Of a stretch of 64,000 nucleotides of DNA, positions 19,384-28,832 are shown in pieces. The notes beneath the pieces were generated by a model. It searched no databases, was not told where the DNA came from, and saw only the letters and a list, made by a program, of their open reading frames with translations. Made by a program: the position numbers and the translations under genes. The stretch is from an uncultured Alphaproteobacteria bacterium (lineage in GTDB: Bacteria > Pseudomonadota > Alphaproteobacteria > UBA9655): assembly GCA_937967795.1 (NCBI GenBank), contig CALBSK010000010.1, forward strand, positions 113,350-177,349, written 5' to 3'. Every line of letters begins with the position of its first letter. Within the stretch, counting starts at the first letter, position 1.

Positions 19384-20952
19384 ATGATTCACATACCATT
19401 ATGGAAGACTCTGCTGACGCTGGGGATCTGCCTTTTAGGAATTCTATTTGTGAGTCCTAACTTTTTTACTCAAGCACAACTCGATCACTTGCCCAGCTGG
19501 TTTCCTAAAAATCAGATCGTTTTGGGTCTTGACCTCCAAGGAGGCGCTCATTTGCTTCTTGAGGTTGACGTTGATGCCGTTATTAAAGAACAAATGACAA
19601 GCCTTGCAGATGGTGTGCGTACTGTTCTTCGCAAAGAGCGCATTGGATACATGGGGCTTTCTGCAAAAAAAGATTTTGTGACATTAACTTTGCGAAACTC
19701 TGTGGATTCGGAGAAAGCTATCAACTTTATTAAACAAACCGATCGAGAGATTGAAATAACTTCCACACCTGAAGGACAATTAACATTAAAGCTGAGTGAG
19801 GCTGCTATCGCAGAACGAAAAAAATCTGCCCTTGCACAATCCATTGAAATTGTTCGCCGACGTGTAGATGAAATGGGAACCGCAGAACCTTTTATACAAA
19901 GACAAGGGGAAGATCGCATTCTCGTTCAACTTCCCGGCCTTCAAGATCCCACTCGAATTAAAAACCTCCTTGGGAAGACAGCTAAACTTCAGTTTCGCTT
20001 TGTCGATACCTCCATTGCAGCCGAACCGGGGAAAGTCATTCCAGGCGTTGATATTTTACCTTCCCAAGATGAATATGAAGGTGAACCTGTTTATTATGCA
20101 GTCAAAAAACAAGTTATTGTGAGTGGAGAAAACCTTGTCAATGCCCAGCCTGCTTTTGATCCCCAGTTTAACCGACCTATTGTCAGCTTTAAATTTGATT
20201 CTCTTGGGGCCAGGAAATTTGGAGAGGCAACAAAACACAATGTTGGCAAACCTTTTGCTATTGTTTTAGACAATAAGGTCATTAGTGCACCTCGTATTAA
20301 TGAGCCTATTTTAGGAGGAGAAGGATCTATCTCAGGAAGTTTCACCGTTCAAGAGGCGCAAGATCTCGCCCTTCTCATGCGCGCGGGCGCTCTCCCTGCA
20401 CCTCTTAAAGTACTTGAAGAACGGACAGTAGGGCCTGGTCTTGGAGCCGATTCGATTGCTTCCGGAGAAAGAGCGACCATCATCGGAATCCTTCTTGTGG
20501 TTGCCTTTATGTTTATCGCCTATTCATTCTTTGGAGCGATTGCCAATATTGCCGTCATTTTTAACCTGATCCTTCTTTTTGCCGCCCTCTCTCTTACCCA
20601 AGCGACTCTTACGCTACCAGGAATTGCGGGTATTGCGCTTACGATTGGAATGGCAGTTGATGCCAACGTTTTGATTAATGAACGCATTAAAGAAGAACTG
20701 CGCATGGGGCGAAAAATGCTGAGTGCCATTGATGCAGGCTATAACCGAGCCATGACAACGATCGTTGATTCCAACCTAACAACGCTGATAGGTGTTGGGA
20801 TTTTATATTATTTTGGGACGGGCCCGACCCGTGGGTTTGCCGTTACAACCGCGCTTGGGATCATGATTTCCATGTTTACAGCTATTTCGCTTACCAAACA
20901 AATTGTGGCGTGGTGGATTCGGTGGAAGCGTCCTACCCGTCTTCCCATATAA
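19384..20952 (+). CDS. secD: Protein translocase subunit SecD
   Basis: This RND-fold inner-membrane protein has 522 residues: one N-terminal helix, a large periplasmic P1 domain (about 55-330) and five C-terminal helices. Diagnostic pieces are GLDLQGGAHLLLEVD, RRRVDEMGTAEPFIQRQGEDRI(x)VQLPGLQDP and the transmembrane 4 block IGMAVDANVLINERIKEE with the proton-relay aspartate. SecDF uses the proton gradient to pull substrates during late export. It is followed 13 bases later by secF. Confidence 0.97.
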   Translation: MIHIPLWKTLLTLGICLLGILFVSPNFFTQAQLDHLPSWFPKNQIVLGLDLQGGAHLLLEVDVDAVIKEQMTSLADGVRTVLRKERIGYMGLSAKKDFVTLTLRNSVDSEKAINFIKQTDREIEITSTPEGQLTLKLSEAAIAERKKSALAQSIEIVRRRVDEMGTAEPFIQRQGEDRILVQLPGLQDPTRIKNLLGKTAKLQFRFVDTSIAAEPGKVIPGVDILPSQDEYEGEPVYYAVKKQVIVSGENLVNAQPAFDPQFNRPIVSFKFDSLGARKFGEATKHNVGKPFAIVLDNKVISAPRINEPILGGEGSISGSFTVQEAQDLALLMRAGALPAPLKVLEERTVGPGLGADSIASGERATIIGILLVVAFMFIAYSFFGAIANIAVIFNLILLFAALSLTQATLTLPGIAGIALTIGMAVDANVLINERIKEELRMGRKMLSAIDAGYNRAMTTIVDSNLTTLIGVGILYYFGTGPTRGFAVTTALGIMISMFTAISLTKQIVAWWIRWKRPTRLPI

Positions 20953-20965
20953 AGAGAGGTCTTCC

Positions 20966-21886
20966 ATGGGGTTACAGCTTATTTCTTACAATACAAATTA
21001 TGATATTGTTGGTAAAAAGAATATTATTTTTGCGATATTAATGGCGATTTCTCTTTTGTGTATAGGCTCAGTTTTTATCCGTGGCTTTAATTATGGCATT
21101 GATTTTAAGGGCGGTCTTTTATTAGAAATTCGGACAAAAGACGCGACAGATATCCCTAAATTGCGTTCGGACTTAAGCGAGGTCGTCCGAGGTGAAGTTA
21201 CTCTTCAGGAGTTTGGATCTCCAAATGATGTCCTCATCCGTGTCGAACGTCAACCGGGGGGAGACGAAGCTCAAGTCGTTGCTCTTAATAAAATTAAAGA
21301 GAAGCTCGGCGCAAGTGTGGAGTACCGAAGAGTCGAAACCGTAGGCCCGAAAGTCAGTGAAGACCTTATCCACAATGGAATTTACGCAATTATGTGGGCG
21401 TTAGTTGCGATGCTTATTTACATCTGGTTTCGTTTTGAGTGGCAATTTGGAGTATGCTCGGTAATTACCCTTGCTCATGATGCGATCATTGTGCTGGGTC
21501 TTTTCTCTCTTTTTCAATTCGAGTTTAATGAAACTGCCATTATTGCTGTGCTTATTACAGTCACTTATTCGATTAACGATACGGTTGTAATTTATGATCG
21601 CATTCGCGAGAACTTACGAAAATTCAAAAAGATGCCACTAAAAGAACTTATTAATCGTAGTATTAACGAAACACTCTCTCGAACTATTTTGACATCTACC
21701 ACAACGTTTCTATCTCTTCTTGGTCTTTATTTCTTTGGTGGCCCTGTGATTGCCGCTTTTAGCCTTCCTATTATTGTTGGAATTGTTGCTGGGACAATTT
21801 CATCTATTACGGTCTCAGCTCCGCTTTTGCTCCATATGCATTTACGCCCACAACTGTTTGAATCGCAGGAGCCACCCAAGCCTTGA
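20966..21886 (+). CDS. secF: Protein translocase subunit SecF
   Basis: I choose the ATG at 20966 (306 residues, GAGAGG just upstream); the frame is open further up, but only into the secD end. Six transmembrane helices flank a periplasmic domain. Landmarks are the SecF/SecD signature FNYGIDFKGGLLLEIR and the transmembrane 4 region YSINDTVVIYDRIRENLRK with the conserved aspartate, then NRSINETLSRTILTS. It works with SecD and YajC and is the last gene of this export block. Confidence 0.97.
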   Translation: MGLQLISYNTNYDIVGKKNIIFAILMAISLLCIGSVFIRGFNYGIDFKGGLLLEIRTKDATDIPKLRSDLSEVVRGEVTLQEFGSPNDVLIRVERQPGGDEAQVVALNKIKEKLGASVEYRRVETVGPKVSEDLIHNGIYAIMWALVAMLIYIWFRFEWQFGVCSVITLAHDAIIVLGLFSLFQFEFNETAIIAVLITVTYSINDTVVIYDRIRENLRKFKKMPLKELINRSINETLSRTILTSTTTFLSLLGLYFFGGPVIAAFSLPIIVGIVAGTISSITVSAPLLLHMHLRPQLFESQEPPKP

Positions 21887-22219
21887 TATATATTAAGCAT
21901 CGTGATGTTTTTCAAGCGATAAGCTTTTCCTCATTTACCAAAAGTCGTTGACTTTAGGAGGGAACTTCCTGAGTGCTGAAGTTCAGACAGGTTTTGCAGA
22001 ACTATCCTTCTCATTGGGACTCCGCGCTGCTTTTTAGATTTGGGTGAACCGATGCTCACTTTCCCGCATTTGGTACCCACTGTTATGTAACTCTGACTCC
22101 AAGTTTTGGCTACACGAAGAGAACTCTTGAATTGGATATTGCTGGTATAGATTTTACACGTGAAATCGGGCTGCTTATTTGGAGATATTCATTTTCTTTT
22201 GTGAGCACGTGCATGAAGT
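21887..22219. other. Gap after secF, no gene recognised
   Basis: I see no supported gene. There is a perfect palindrome CTGAAGTTCAG at 21976-21986. The 13-mer GAAGTTCAGACAG (21978-21990) also occurs at 8330-8342. A forward frame from about 22090 to 22250 is open and protein-like but has no start signal, and I assign nothing to it. Confidence 0.35.
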
Positions 22220-22450
22220 CTAATCAGGTGATATTCTTGACTCTCTCTTCAATAACCCAATAGGGATTATATTCCAAATTCGCTCATGAAGATAAAAAAG
22301 GATCATTTTAGACAAAAACTCAAATAAGCCAATGTAAATGGAAAAGCTAAGCTTACGGGTAATAAGGTAGCTTACTATCATCGTCATTATTGTACCAAAG
22401 ATTCGCCAGCTTAAGGCTTTTAGCACACTTCTGGCATGAGTTTCTCTCAT
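22220..22450 (-). CDS. DUF2061 small membrane protein
   Basis: This 76-residue protein has two transmembrane segments. The DUF2061 pattern is clear: ARSVLKALSWRIFGT(I)MT, then a helix, then FEFLSKMILFYLHERIWNII. The family is often found beside or fused to sulfate-activation genes; here it lies 21 bases downstream of sat-cysC on the same strand, which fits. Function is unknown; a role in sulfate or nucleotide handling at the membrane is only a guess from that association. Confidence 0.9.
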   Translation of the reverse strand: MRETHARSVLKALSWRIFGTIMTMIVSYLITRKLSFSIYIGLFEFLSKMILFYLHERIWNIIPIGLLKRESRISPD

Positions 22451-22471
22451 ATTTTACTTTCTCGCCATGAA

Positions 22472-24184
22472 TTAAGCACATTTATATTTCTTAAATAGAG
22501 GTTCTTCAATTTTATCTTTTGAATCAACTGAACTACTCCCGTCAAAATAAGGCAACTTCAAATAACCTGAATGAGATAAAAAGTCTATAATTTTTTCTAT
22601 AGATTCTTCAATGGTTAATTTAGAGGTATCAATTGATATTTCCGGGTTTTCCGGCGGTTCGTACGGATCATCTATGCCCGTGAACCCCTTGATTTCCCCT
22701 TCTCTTACTTTTTTGTAGAGCCCTTTTGGATCTCTTCCTTCGCATGCGGAGAGGGAGGTTGATAAATAAATCTCAATATACCCACCCAGTTGCGATATTA
22801 AACGGCGATTTTCATTTCTACCGGCAGCATAGGGAGCAATTGCTGCACATAATACAATTCCCCCTACCTTAGTAATCTCAGAGGCAACGTAACCTATCCT
22901 TCGAATATTCAAATCGCGATCTTCACGAGAAAACCCAAGCTCCCCTGCTAAAATGCGACGAACAACGTCACCGTCAAGAAGCGTCACGTTAGGCTGACCA
23001 CAACTCATCAATTTAGCCATTAAGGCTTGTGCTAATGTTGTTTTTCCAGCTCCCGAAAGCCCCGTAAAAAACAAAGTTACCCCTTGCTTATGTTTTGGAA
23101 GGTGAGTACAACGGAGTTCCTCCAGAACTTCAGGGAATGAAAACCAATCAGGAAGAGGTTGGTCATTCAGCAACGCATTGCGGAGTTCAGTCCCTGAAAT
23201 CGCCAGAGTCGTTTCATTTGGTTTGAGTTCATCATTCGTAAAATATTTTTTACGCTCTTTTGAATAGACCATTTCTTGAAAAGGGATCATTCGAATCCCT
23301 ATCTCATCCTGATGTTTTTCCACCATATTCTGAGCGGCATAAGGATCATAAAAGGGAGTACCCTGAGAATCATTCCCGGGGCCTGCGTGATCACGACCAA
23401 CGATAAAATGGGTACATCCGTAATTTTTACGGATGATTGCGTGCCACAAAGCTTCTCGAGGCCCAGCCATTCTCATCGCTAGTGGTAAAAGGCTGAGAAC
23501 AGCTTTGTTGCTTGGGTAATACGGTAAGATTTTTTGATAGCAGCGGACACGACTAAAATGATCAATGTCACCTGGTTTTGTCAGCCCTACAACGGGATGA
23601 ATTAACAAATGCCCGTCAATTTGGTCGGCGGCTCTTAAGGTAAGCTCCATATGAGCACGATGAAGAGGATTTCTCGTTTGAAAGCCAATTATTTTTTCCC
23701 ATCCTGCTTCCAGAAAAAACTGTTTGAGTAATTGCGGTGTATGGCGCAATTCAGAAAAGTCATAATGTTTGGGGAATTGCGTCATCTGAAGAGAGCCCCC
23801 AAGATACCATGCGCCTGCCTTATTAAATAAGTAATCAACAGCAGGATGTTTTGTATCTTGTGTTCCAAATATTTCTTTGGCTTCAAGAGATTTATTTGGT
23901 TTCCACTTATCAGTGATGCGCATTCGTGCTAAAAGTGTATTATCAGGATCATAAAGCCCAATTTCATCTTCTAAGTCCACTCTTTCAGCAAAAGCTTCAT
24001 CCACATCTAAAGTAATAGGTATGGGCCAAAGTTGCCCATTTTTAAGGCGTGTATTGTGCAAGACGTTCTCATAATCAGCTTGTGAAAGAAAGCCAGACAA
24101 AGGAGAAAAACTTTCCCCGAGTAACATTTCTAAGTCACATCTTTGCCGAGGGGTGACAACCCACCTTTCCATAGCCTTTTTCAT
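22472..24184 (-). CDS. Bifunctional sulfate adenylyltransferase / adenylylsulfate kinase (PAPS synthesis)
   Basis: The fusion has 570 residues. The N-terminal two thirds are a homo-oligomeric ATP sulfurylase with QTRNPLHRAH (HxxH ATP site), VGRDHAGPG and AISGTELRNAL. The C-terminal third is APS kinase with P-loop GLSGAGKTT, DGDVVRRIL, FSREDRDLNIRRIG and KGFTGIDDPYEPPENPEI. Sulfate plus two ATP would give PAPS, for sulfation or reductive assimilation. AAAGGAAG precedes the ATG. No PAPS reductase, sulfite reductase or sulfate transporter is in the window; only a DUF2061 gene follows. The order Sat then CysC is the same as in fungal and several bacterial fusions. Confidence 0.95.
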   Translation of the reverse strand: MKKAMERWVVTPRQRCDLEMLLGESFSPLSGFLSQADYENVLHNTRLKNGQLWPIPITLDVDEAFAERVDLEDEIGLYDPDNTLLARMRITDKWKPNKSLEAKEIFGTQDTKHPAVDYLFNKAGAWYLGGSLQMTQFPKHYDFSELRHTPQLLKQFFLEAGWEKIIGFQTRNPLHRAHMELTLRAADQIDGHLLIHPVVGLTKPGDIDHFSRVRCYQKILPYYPSNKAVLSLLPLAMRMAGPREALWHAIIRKNYGCTHFIVGRDHAGPGNDSQGTPFYDPYAAQNMVEKHQDEIGIRMIPFQEMVYSKERKKYFTNDELKPNETTLAISGTELRNALLNDQPLPDWFSFPEVLEELRCTHLPKHKQGVTLFFTGLSGAGKTTLAQALMAKLMSCGQPNVTLLDGDVVRRILAGELGFSREDRDLNIRRIGYVASEITKVGGIVLCAAIAPYAAGRNENRRLISQLGGYIEIYLSTSLSACEGRDPKGLYKKVREGEIKGFTGIDDPYEPPENPEISIDTSKLTIEESIEKIIDFLSHSGYLKLPYFDGSSSVDSKDKIEEPLFKKYKCA

Positions 24185-24305
24185 GTTCTTCCTTTACCGA
24201 AAAGCCTAAACTATTGCCCATATAAGAAGGGCATTCATGATTTAGCTGTTAAAACATAAATTAAATAAAGTCAATAACCCGAATCCTAAATGTTAGGACA
24301 AAAAG

Positions 24306-24382
24306 TGGCGCGCCCGAAGGGATTCGAACCCCTGACCTTTGCCTCCGGAGGGCAACGCTCTATCCAGCTGAGCTACGGGCGC
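24306..24382 (-). tRNA. trnR: tRNA-Arg(CCG)
   Basis: Reverse strand. The acceptor GCGCCCG pairs with CGGGCGC. The anticodon stem TTGCC/GGCAA holds loop CTCCGGA (anticodon CCG). The T-arm has GGTTCGAATCC, and CCA is encoded at 24306-24308. Confidence 0.95.
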
Positions 24383-24451
24383 CGACTCTATGGTCAAGTC
24401 TTCAAAGGGGTTATATACTTCTCTTAAATGAGATGCAATGGGGGTAAAGTC

Positions 24452-24661
24452 ATGAAGAGAGACCGCGCGTCAATTGAAATAAATACAACGGTTGTCCGGT
24501 GTGATGGGGGGGAGGGCCTTTTAGGTCATCCCGCCGTTTTTCTTAACTTAGGAACAGAAGAGAAGGTTCTTTGTCCTTATTGTAGAAAATGCTTTGCAAA
24601 GTTTTCTTCCTATTCTACTATAGGAAAAAAAATCAAAGGCTTACCTTGGGCTTCTTTGTAG
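24452..24661 (+). CDS. Zinc-finger (zf-CHCC / NDUFS6-like) domain protein
   Basis: The product has 69 residues from the ATG at 24452 (an upstream in-frame ATG at 24428 is less likely). The motif is VRCDGGEGLLGHPAVFLNL followed by KVLCPYCRKCF: Cys, His and two further Cys that bind zinc. This domain is a short stand-alone protein in alphaproteobacteria and is homologous to the mitochondrial complex I accessory subunit NDUFS6. The C-terminal 20 residues extend past the usual end and overlap the 3' end of the opposing DMT gene by 52 bases. Confidence 0.85.
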   Translation: MKRDRASIEINTTVVRCDGGEGLLGHPAVFLNLGTEEKVLCPYCRKCFAKFSSYSTIGKKIKGLPWASL

Positions 24662-25497
24662 ATAAGATAAAGACCACTTGAAACCAAGATAAGAGCACCT
24701 ATAATGACAAAAGCATCAGGAATATCTCCCCACAGTAAATACCCGAACAAGGCCCCGAAAACCAGAATCAAATAATCGAGAGGACCTATAATAGAAATCG
24801 GTGCCATACTAAAAGCATAGGTTATCGCTAAAAGAGCAGAACCTCCAAGGACTCCTGATGCGGCAAAAAACATCCAATCTGAAAGCGACGGCGTTTGCCA
24901 GCAAAAAGGAATAAAAATGACACTCATAAGGAAACAAGCACCGAGGAACCACAACGTCAGTGAAAATTGACTTTCAGTTTGACTTAGCTTTCTCCCCATA
25001 ACAAGTGCAAGTGCCCAGAGTAAAGCCCCGACCAAAGCAGAAAATCCCCCTAAGCTAAAAATAATGCTTCCAGGACGCATCATAATGAGAACTCCAAAAA
25101 ATCCCATAAAAATAGCAATCCATGCGTGCTTTTCCACTTTTTCTCCCAAGATAGGAATGGAGAAAATGGCCATAAGAAGCGGAGCGACATACGCCACAGC
25201 ATAAACATCGGCCAAGGGTAAATTTTTAAAGGCATAGAAATAAAAAGGTAAGGAAAGAGCCATAATCACAGCTCGTAAGGCCTGAGAGCTCTTTTTATCA
25301 GATTTTAAGCTCTGCCATGACGTTTTTTGAAGAACCCCTCTCCCAAGAGGCAGCCAAGTAAAGAACAGTCGGCAAAATACAATTTGCATAGGGTGATAAG
25401 TTTCAGCCAACCATTTTATAAGGGCATCGCTCAGACTATACAGAATAACTGCTAAAAGCATGGCAGCCATTCCTCGATAGATAGGATATGATATCAT
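24610..25497 (-). CDS. EamA/RhaT-family DMT permease
   Basis: The 295-residue protein has ten hydrophobic segments in two five-helix EamA repeats (repeat 1 about residues 10-140, repeat 2 about 150-285). Typical pieces are YSLSDALIKWLAE near the start and YAFSMAPISIIGPLDYLILVFG in the second half. It is probably a metabolite or amino-acid exporter; the substrate is unknown. It is divergent from the DUF333 lipoprotein gene (31-base gap) and convergent with the zinc-finger gene, overlapping its end. Confidence 0.9.
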   Translation of the reverse strand: MISYPIYRGMAAMLLAVILYSLSDALIKWLAETYHPMQIVFCRLFFTWLPLGRGVLQKTSWQSLKSDKKSSQALRAVIMALSLPFYFYAFKNLPLADVYAVAYVAPLLMAIFSIPILGEKVEKHAWIAIFMGFFGVLIMMRPGSIIFSLGGFSALVGALLWALALVMGRKLSQTESQFSLTLWFLGACFLMSVIFIPFCWQTPSLSDWMFFAASGVLGGSALLAITYAFSMAPISIIGPLDYLILVFGALFGYLLWGDIPDAFVIIGALILVSSGLYLIYKEAQGKPLIFFPIVE

Positions 25498-25528
25498 TTA
25501 AAACATCCTTTTATGATTATAGGGAGAT

Positions 25529-25921
25529 ATGAAGATGATTATAAAAAAGTGCAAGACACTTCTGTTTTTGTTTGGAATTTCAGGTCTTATTGTGGGATGC
25601 GTTAAAGAAAAAAAAAGAGGAGTTGCCAATCCGGCTTCTCAAAATTGTGTGGCAATAGGAGGCTTCTTGAAAATCGCTCAACGAGGAGATGGAGGCGCCT
25701 ATGGAATTTGTATTTTTGCAGATAATCGTCAATGTGAAGAATGGGCTTTATTTCGTGGCAACTGTCCCCCGACAGGACTTAAAATCACAGGTTTTTTAAC
25801 GCCTCAAGCTATCTATTGCGCTCTCCTAGGAGGGGACGTGTTAAAAAATGAAAGTCAGTGCCAATTGCCATCAGGGAAAAAATGCTCTACGCGAGAGCTT
25901 TATGAAGGAAAGTGTTTTTAA
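25529..25921 (+). CDS. Lipoprotein with DUF333-type domains
   Basis: The product has 130 residues. The lipobox LIVGC (Cys about residue 24) closes a hydrophobic signal, so it is probably a membrane-anchored lipoprotein. The mature part contains a DUF333 domain with the family pattern ANPASQNCVAIGGFLKI, GGAYGICIFADNRQCEEWAL and FRGNCP. A weaker second unit follows (AIYCALLGGDVL, CQLPSGKKCSTRELYEGKC). Ten cysteines suggest disulfides. DUF333 proteins are often labelled hemolysin-like without biochemical proof. GGGAGAT precedes the ATG. Confidence 0.85.
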   Translation: MKMIIKKCKTLLFLFGISGLIVGCVKEKKRGVANPASQNCVAIGGFLKIAQRGDGGAYGICIFADNRQCEEWALFRGNCPPTGLKITGFLTPQAIYCALLGGDVLKNESQCQLPSGKKCSTRELYEGKCF

Positions 25922-25940
25922 ATATAGGATAGGCCCCTCT

Positions 25941-26654
25941 CTATAAAGAGATCTCAGCTAAAATCCCCCAGTGATCACTTAGATTGTTAACAAGTTCTAT
26001 CGATTCGACTTGATAGTTTGGAGTTGTAAACAAACCATCTACAACTAATTGGAGATCACCTGCTTTATGTAAATTTTTATCGATTGTTGTGGTTATATGT
26101 GAAGGAATATTATCTTTATACTTCGTAGAAATGGCATTAAATACAGGCGTACCCCGCGGAGCATTGAAATCTCCACAGAGAATAAACTCCGGGATCGTAG
26201 CGAGCATTTGAAGGAGAATGTCTAAGTCATGATACTGGAGTTCATTAGGCTTACCCTCAGAAGCCCAAGTAAAATGTGTATTTATCAAACAGTATTTATT
26301 ACGATCTTTTGTAACTTCTGTTACCAAAAGAGCTCGTGCCGTATTGTAAGGGGGTATGTCTCGGAGAATAGGCGGATTTTCCCCATCTCCTCTATAATAA
26401 AGATTATAATGTTTGATAATGGGCAACGTCGAAAATGTGGCGATTCCAAAATCTTGTAAAACGTTTTCCAAGCGGAACCGACTGAGTATGGTAAACGTGC
26501 CCTTCATCCCAAGAGCTTTCTCAAGATAACATACATCTTTGCGGAGCACTTCTTGAAGGAGGACGACATCTGGCTTATGTTTTTTAAGAAAGGGAATAAA
26601 ACGATCGAAGTGCCGATAATATTGAATGTTTAAAGAAACTATTTTTAAAATCAC
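25941..26654 (-). CDS. Endonuclease/exonuclease/phosphatase (EEP) family protein
   Basis: The product has 237 residues with the four EEP hallmarks in order: LNIQYYRH near the start (N), LLQEV (metal-binding E, about 36), CGDFNAPRGTPVF (D-x-N, about 160) and LSDHWGILAEI at the end (DH). There is no signal peptide. Members include DNA repair nucleases, sphingomyelinases and phosphodiesterases; substrate cannot be told. It is convergent with the lipoprotein gene, 20 bases away. Confidence 0.85.
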   Translation of the reverse strand: MILKIVSLNIQYYRHFDRFIPFLKKHKPDVVLLQEVLRKDVCYLEKALGMKGTFTILSRFRLENVLQDFGIATFSTLPIIKHYNLYYRGDGENPPILRDIPPYNTARALLVTEVTKDRNKYCLINTHFTWASEGKPNELQYHDLDILLQMLATIPEFILCGDFNAPRGTPVFNAISTKYKDNIPSHITTTIDKNLHKAGDLQLVVDGLFTTPNYQVESIELVNNLSDHWGILAEISL

Positions 26655-26748
26655 AGATTGCCTCTAGTTCTCATTTTATTCCCGTATATTCTTAAGAGCT
26701 GAAGTATTTACCTTATCAATTTTTACAAGTCAATGTAATAAGCCGCTC

Positions 26749-26808
26749 AAAAAAAACCACCCTCTCATAGAGATTTCTAAAATGGAAATCACCTAACTTT
26801 GAGGGTGG
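26749..26808 (-). terminator. Rho-independent terminator of the cold-shock gene
   Basis: On the reverse strand CCACCCTC (26808-26801) pairs with GAGGGTGG (26764-26757) and is followed by eight Ts (26756-26749). The loop contains a second perfect hairpin GATTTC/GAAATC, giving a branched stem. Confidence 0.85.
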
Positions 26809-26844
26809 GAATAAAAAACTTTAAAAGAGAAGATCTAATCAAGC

Positions 26845-27048
26845 TTACCGCAACTTGAGGTTGACAGCTGATGTTTTGCCTTTATTGCTCGCCAATTCAA
26901 AACTGACTTTTTGACCTTCGGCCAAATTGGAAATTCCCGAGCGCTCAAGCTCAGTTATATGAACAAATACATCTCGTGTACCGTCTTCCATTTGAATAAA
27001 GCCATAGCCTTTTGTGGGGTTAAACCATTTTACTGTGCCGTTTTTCAT
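26845..27048 (-). CDS. CspA-family cold-shock protein
   Basis: This is a 67-residue single OB fold with both RNA-binding motifs: RNP1 KGYGFIQM (residues about 13-20) and RNP2 DVFVHI (about 27-32). The opening GTVKWFNPTKG is diagnostic. It is an RNA chaperone that melts secondary structure. AAAGGA precedes the ATG, and a strong terminator lies 36 bases beyond the stop, so it is monocistronic. Which Csp paralogue it is cannot be told from one sequence. Confidence 0.97.
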   Translation of the reverse strand: MKNGTVKWFNPTKGYGFIQMEDGTRDVFVHITELERSGISNLAEGQKVSFELASNKGKTSAVNLKLR

Positions 27049-27278
27049 CTTTATATCCTTTGATCAGGCGTTAACTACGTGAGTTCTAAACAAGACGCGT
27101 AAAAATTCCATCCTATACAATTTTAATTACATACGGAGGAGGAGCTGAAGGTAAGAAGAAGAAGGCATGACGTCTATCTTAGTTTCTTACGCAGAGCACT
27201 CAATCTCTACGGTTTCTATCCTAAAAGGAGTCTTAAACTCATTCCTTAATATAAAGCTACTTTTTAAAAATACAACCC

Positions 27279-28601
27279 TTAAGACTGAGGAATGCGTTTT
27301 AAGAAGGAATATTTATAAGGAAAATGGTGAGAAGCTTGCATTAAAAGGAGGAGGCACGGCAAACACGCAACAGCTGTTAAGGTGAAAAAGACAGACCAAG
27401 GAACTAAATCTGCTAAAAATCCCGCGCCTACAGAAAGAATAATTCTTGCAAAAGATCCAAAAGACGAAAGGAGAGCAAAGTGAGTTGCCGTATGAGGGAC
27501 GCTACAAAGACTTGAAAGATAGGCAATAAAAGAAGCCGCTCCCAATCCGCAGGTGAGATTTTCAATCCCAACTGAAAGAATAAGAACACTAAGATTATAA
27601 CCAACTAAGGCTTGAATGACGAACATTAAACTGGATGCGATTTGCAAGCTCGCGCAGAGCATAAGACTGGAAAGAATACCAAATCTGTTCAAAAAAAGCC
27701 CTCCCAGAAAGCCACCGACAATCATGGCAGAAATGCCAAAAAGCTTAGCCACCTGGGCAATTTCAAGTTTGCTAAAGCCTAGTTCCACCAGAAAAGGGGT
27801 ATTCATGACATTAAGCGTTGTATCTCCCACTTTATAAAAGAAAATAAAAGCAAGAACGACACGCCAGTCATAAGACCGCAAAAGCTCCCCGAGCGGCGGA
27901 CCGTAAGTGGATTTAAGCCACTCCCAGAAACGACTATGAGAAGTCATGTGCTTTAAAGAAAGATGGGGAGCGGAACTAAAAACCAAGGTTTCGGGAGAAG
28001 GACTCAAAAGAGTTGTAAAAAGCCCGATTCCAACGAGAACAGCCATAAGGATATAGGCACTCTGCCACGAAAAAAGGGAAGCAAGATAAAGAGCGCCTGT
28101 GCCTGAGGCCATGATCCCGAGACGCCACCCAAGAGTAATGGATGTGGCTGCTGACCCTTTTTGATGATCATCAATAATTTCAATACGATATGCTTCAACA
28201 ACAATGTCTTGGAGAGCAGACGCAAAAGCAACTCCCAAAGCCCACAGGGCTGTTTCAAAGATACGATCTTTCGGATTTGAAGACCCAAGACCTATTAACA
28301 TAAAAATAAGAATGACCTGGGAAAGAAGAGCCCAACTTCGTCGTTGTCCCAAGAGATGGGCAAGAAAAGGAAGTTTTACCTTATCCACCATAGGGCCCCA
28401 TAGGAATTTAAAAGTATAGGGGATTGTAACAATAACAAAAAGACCAACAGCTGTATTGTTAGCCCCTGTTTCTTTAAGCCAAATGGTGAGAGTTGACAAA
28501 GTAAGAAGGAATGGCAATCCACTCGAAAATCCAAACAAGAAAATCGAAAGAATTCGCCTATCCCAAAAGGCTAAAAGACTTTCTTTCCACGACTGAATCA
28601 A
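27279..28601 (-). CDS. AmpG-like muropeptide permease (MFS)
   Basis: The 440-residue protein has about 12 to 14 membrane segments. AmpG-family features are the opening GFSSGLPFLLTLSTLTIWLKE, FKFLWGPMVDKVKLPF, the LGQRRSWALLSQ loop, and SALQDIVVEAYRIEI in transmembrane 4. AmpG imports GlcNAc-anhMurNAc peptides for cell-wall recycling and, where AmpC is present, feeds its induction. No other recycling gene is nearby. The 3' end lies in a region without other signals. Confidence 0.88.
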   Translation of the reverse strand: MIQSWKESLLAFWDRRILSIFLFGFSSGLPFLLTLSTLTIWLKETGANNTAVGLFVIVTIPYTFKFLWGPMVDKVKLPFLAHLLGQRRSWALLSQVILIFMLIGLGSSNPKDRIFETALWALGVAFASALQDIVVEAYRIEIIDDHQKGSAATSITLGWRLGIMASGTGALYLASLFSWQSAYILMAVLVGIGLFTTLLSPSPETLVFSSAPHLSLKHMTSHSRFWEWLKSTYGPPLGELLRSYDWRVVLAFIFFYKVGDTTLNVMNTPFLVELGFSKLEIAQVAKLFGISAMIVGGFLGGLFLNRFGILSSLMLCASLQIASSLMFVIQALVGYNLSVLILSVGIENLTCGLGAASFIAYLSSLCSVPHTATHFALLSSFGSFARIILSVGAGFLADLVPWSVFFTLTAVACLPCLLLLMQASHHFPYKYSFLKRIPQS

Positions 28602-28832
28602 TTTTTACACTATCCTTATGAACACTGTGTGAAGCAGAGTATAGCATAGTTTTTTGGAATATTAATACTTTAAAAAGCGGAGAAAGAAATGTGAGCTTTC
28701 TGTTATTTCTAATCTCTAAATTATCTTTTCTTAATTTTTAAACAATATATGTAACATTAAGAAATTGTTAACTTATTTTTTTATAATGAATTTATAAAAC
28801 AAGTTTTTATTCATAAAATAGAGGAGAAAAAA

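Noticed and set aside
27167..27385. 72-codon ORF between the cold-shock gene and ampG
   Set aside because: It overlaps the ampG 3' end antisense, with no ribosome site or recognisable content.
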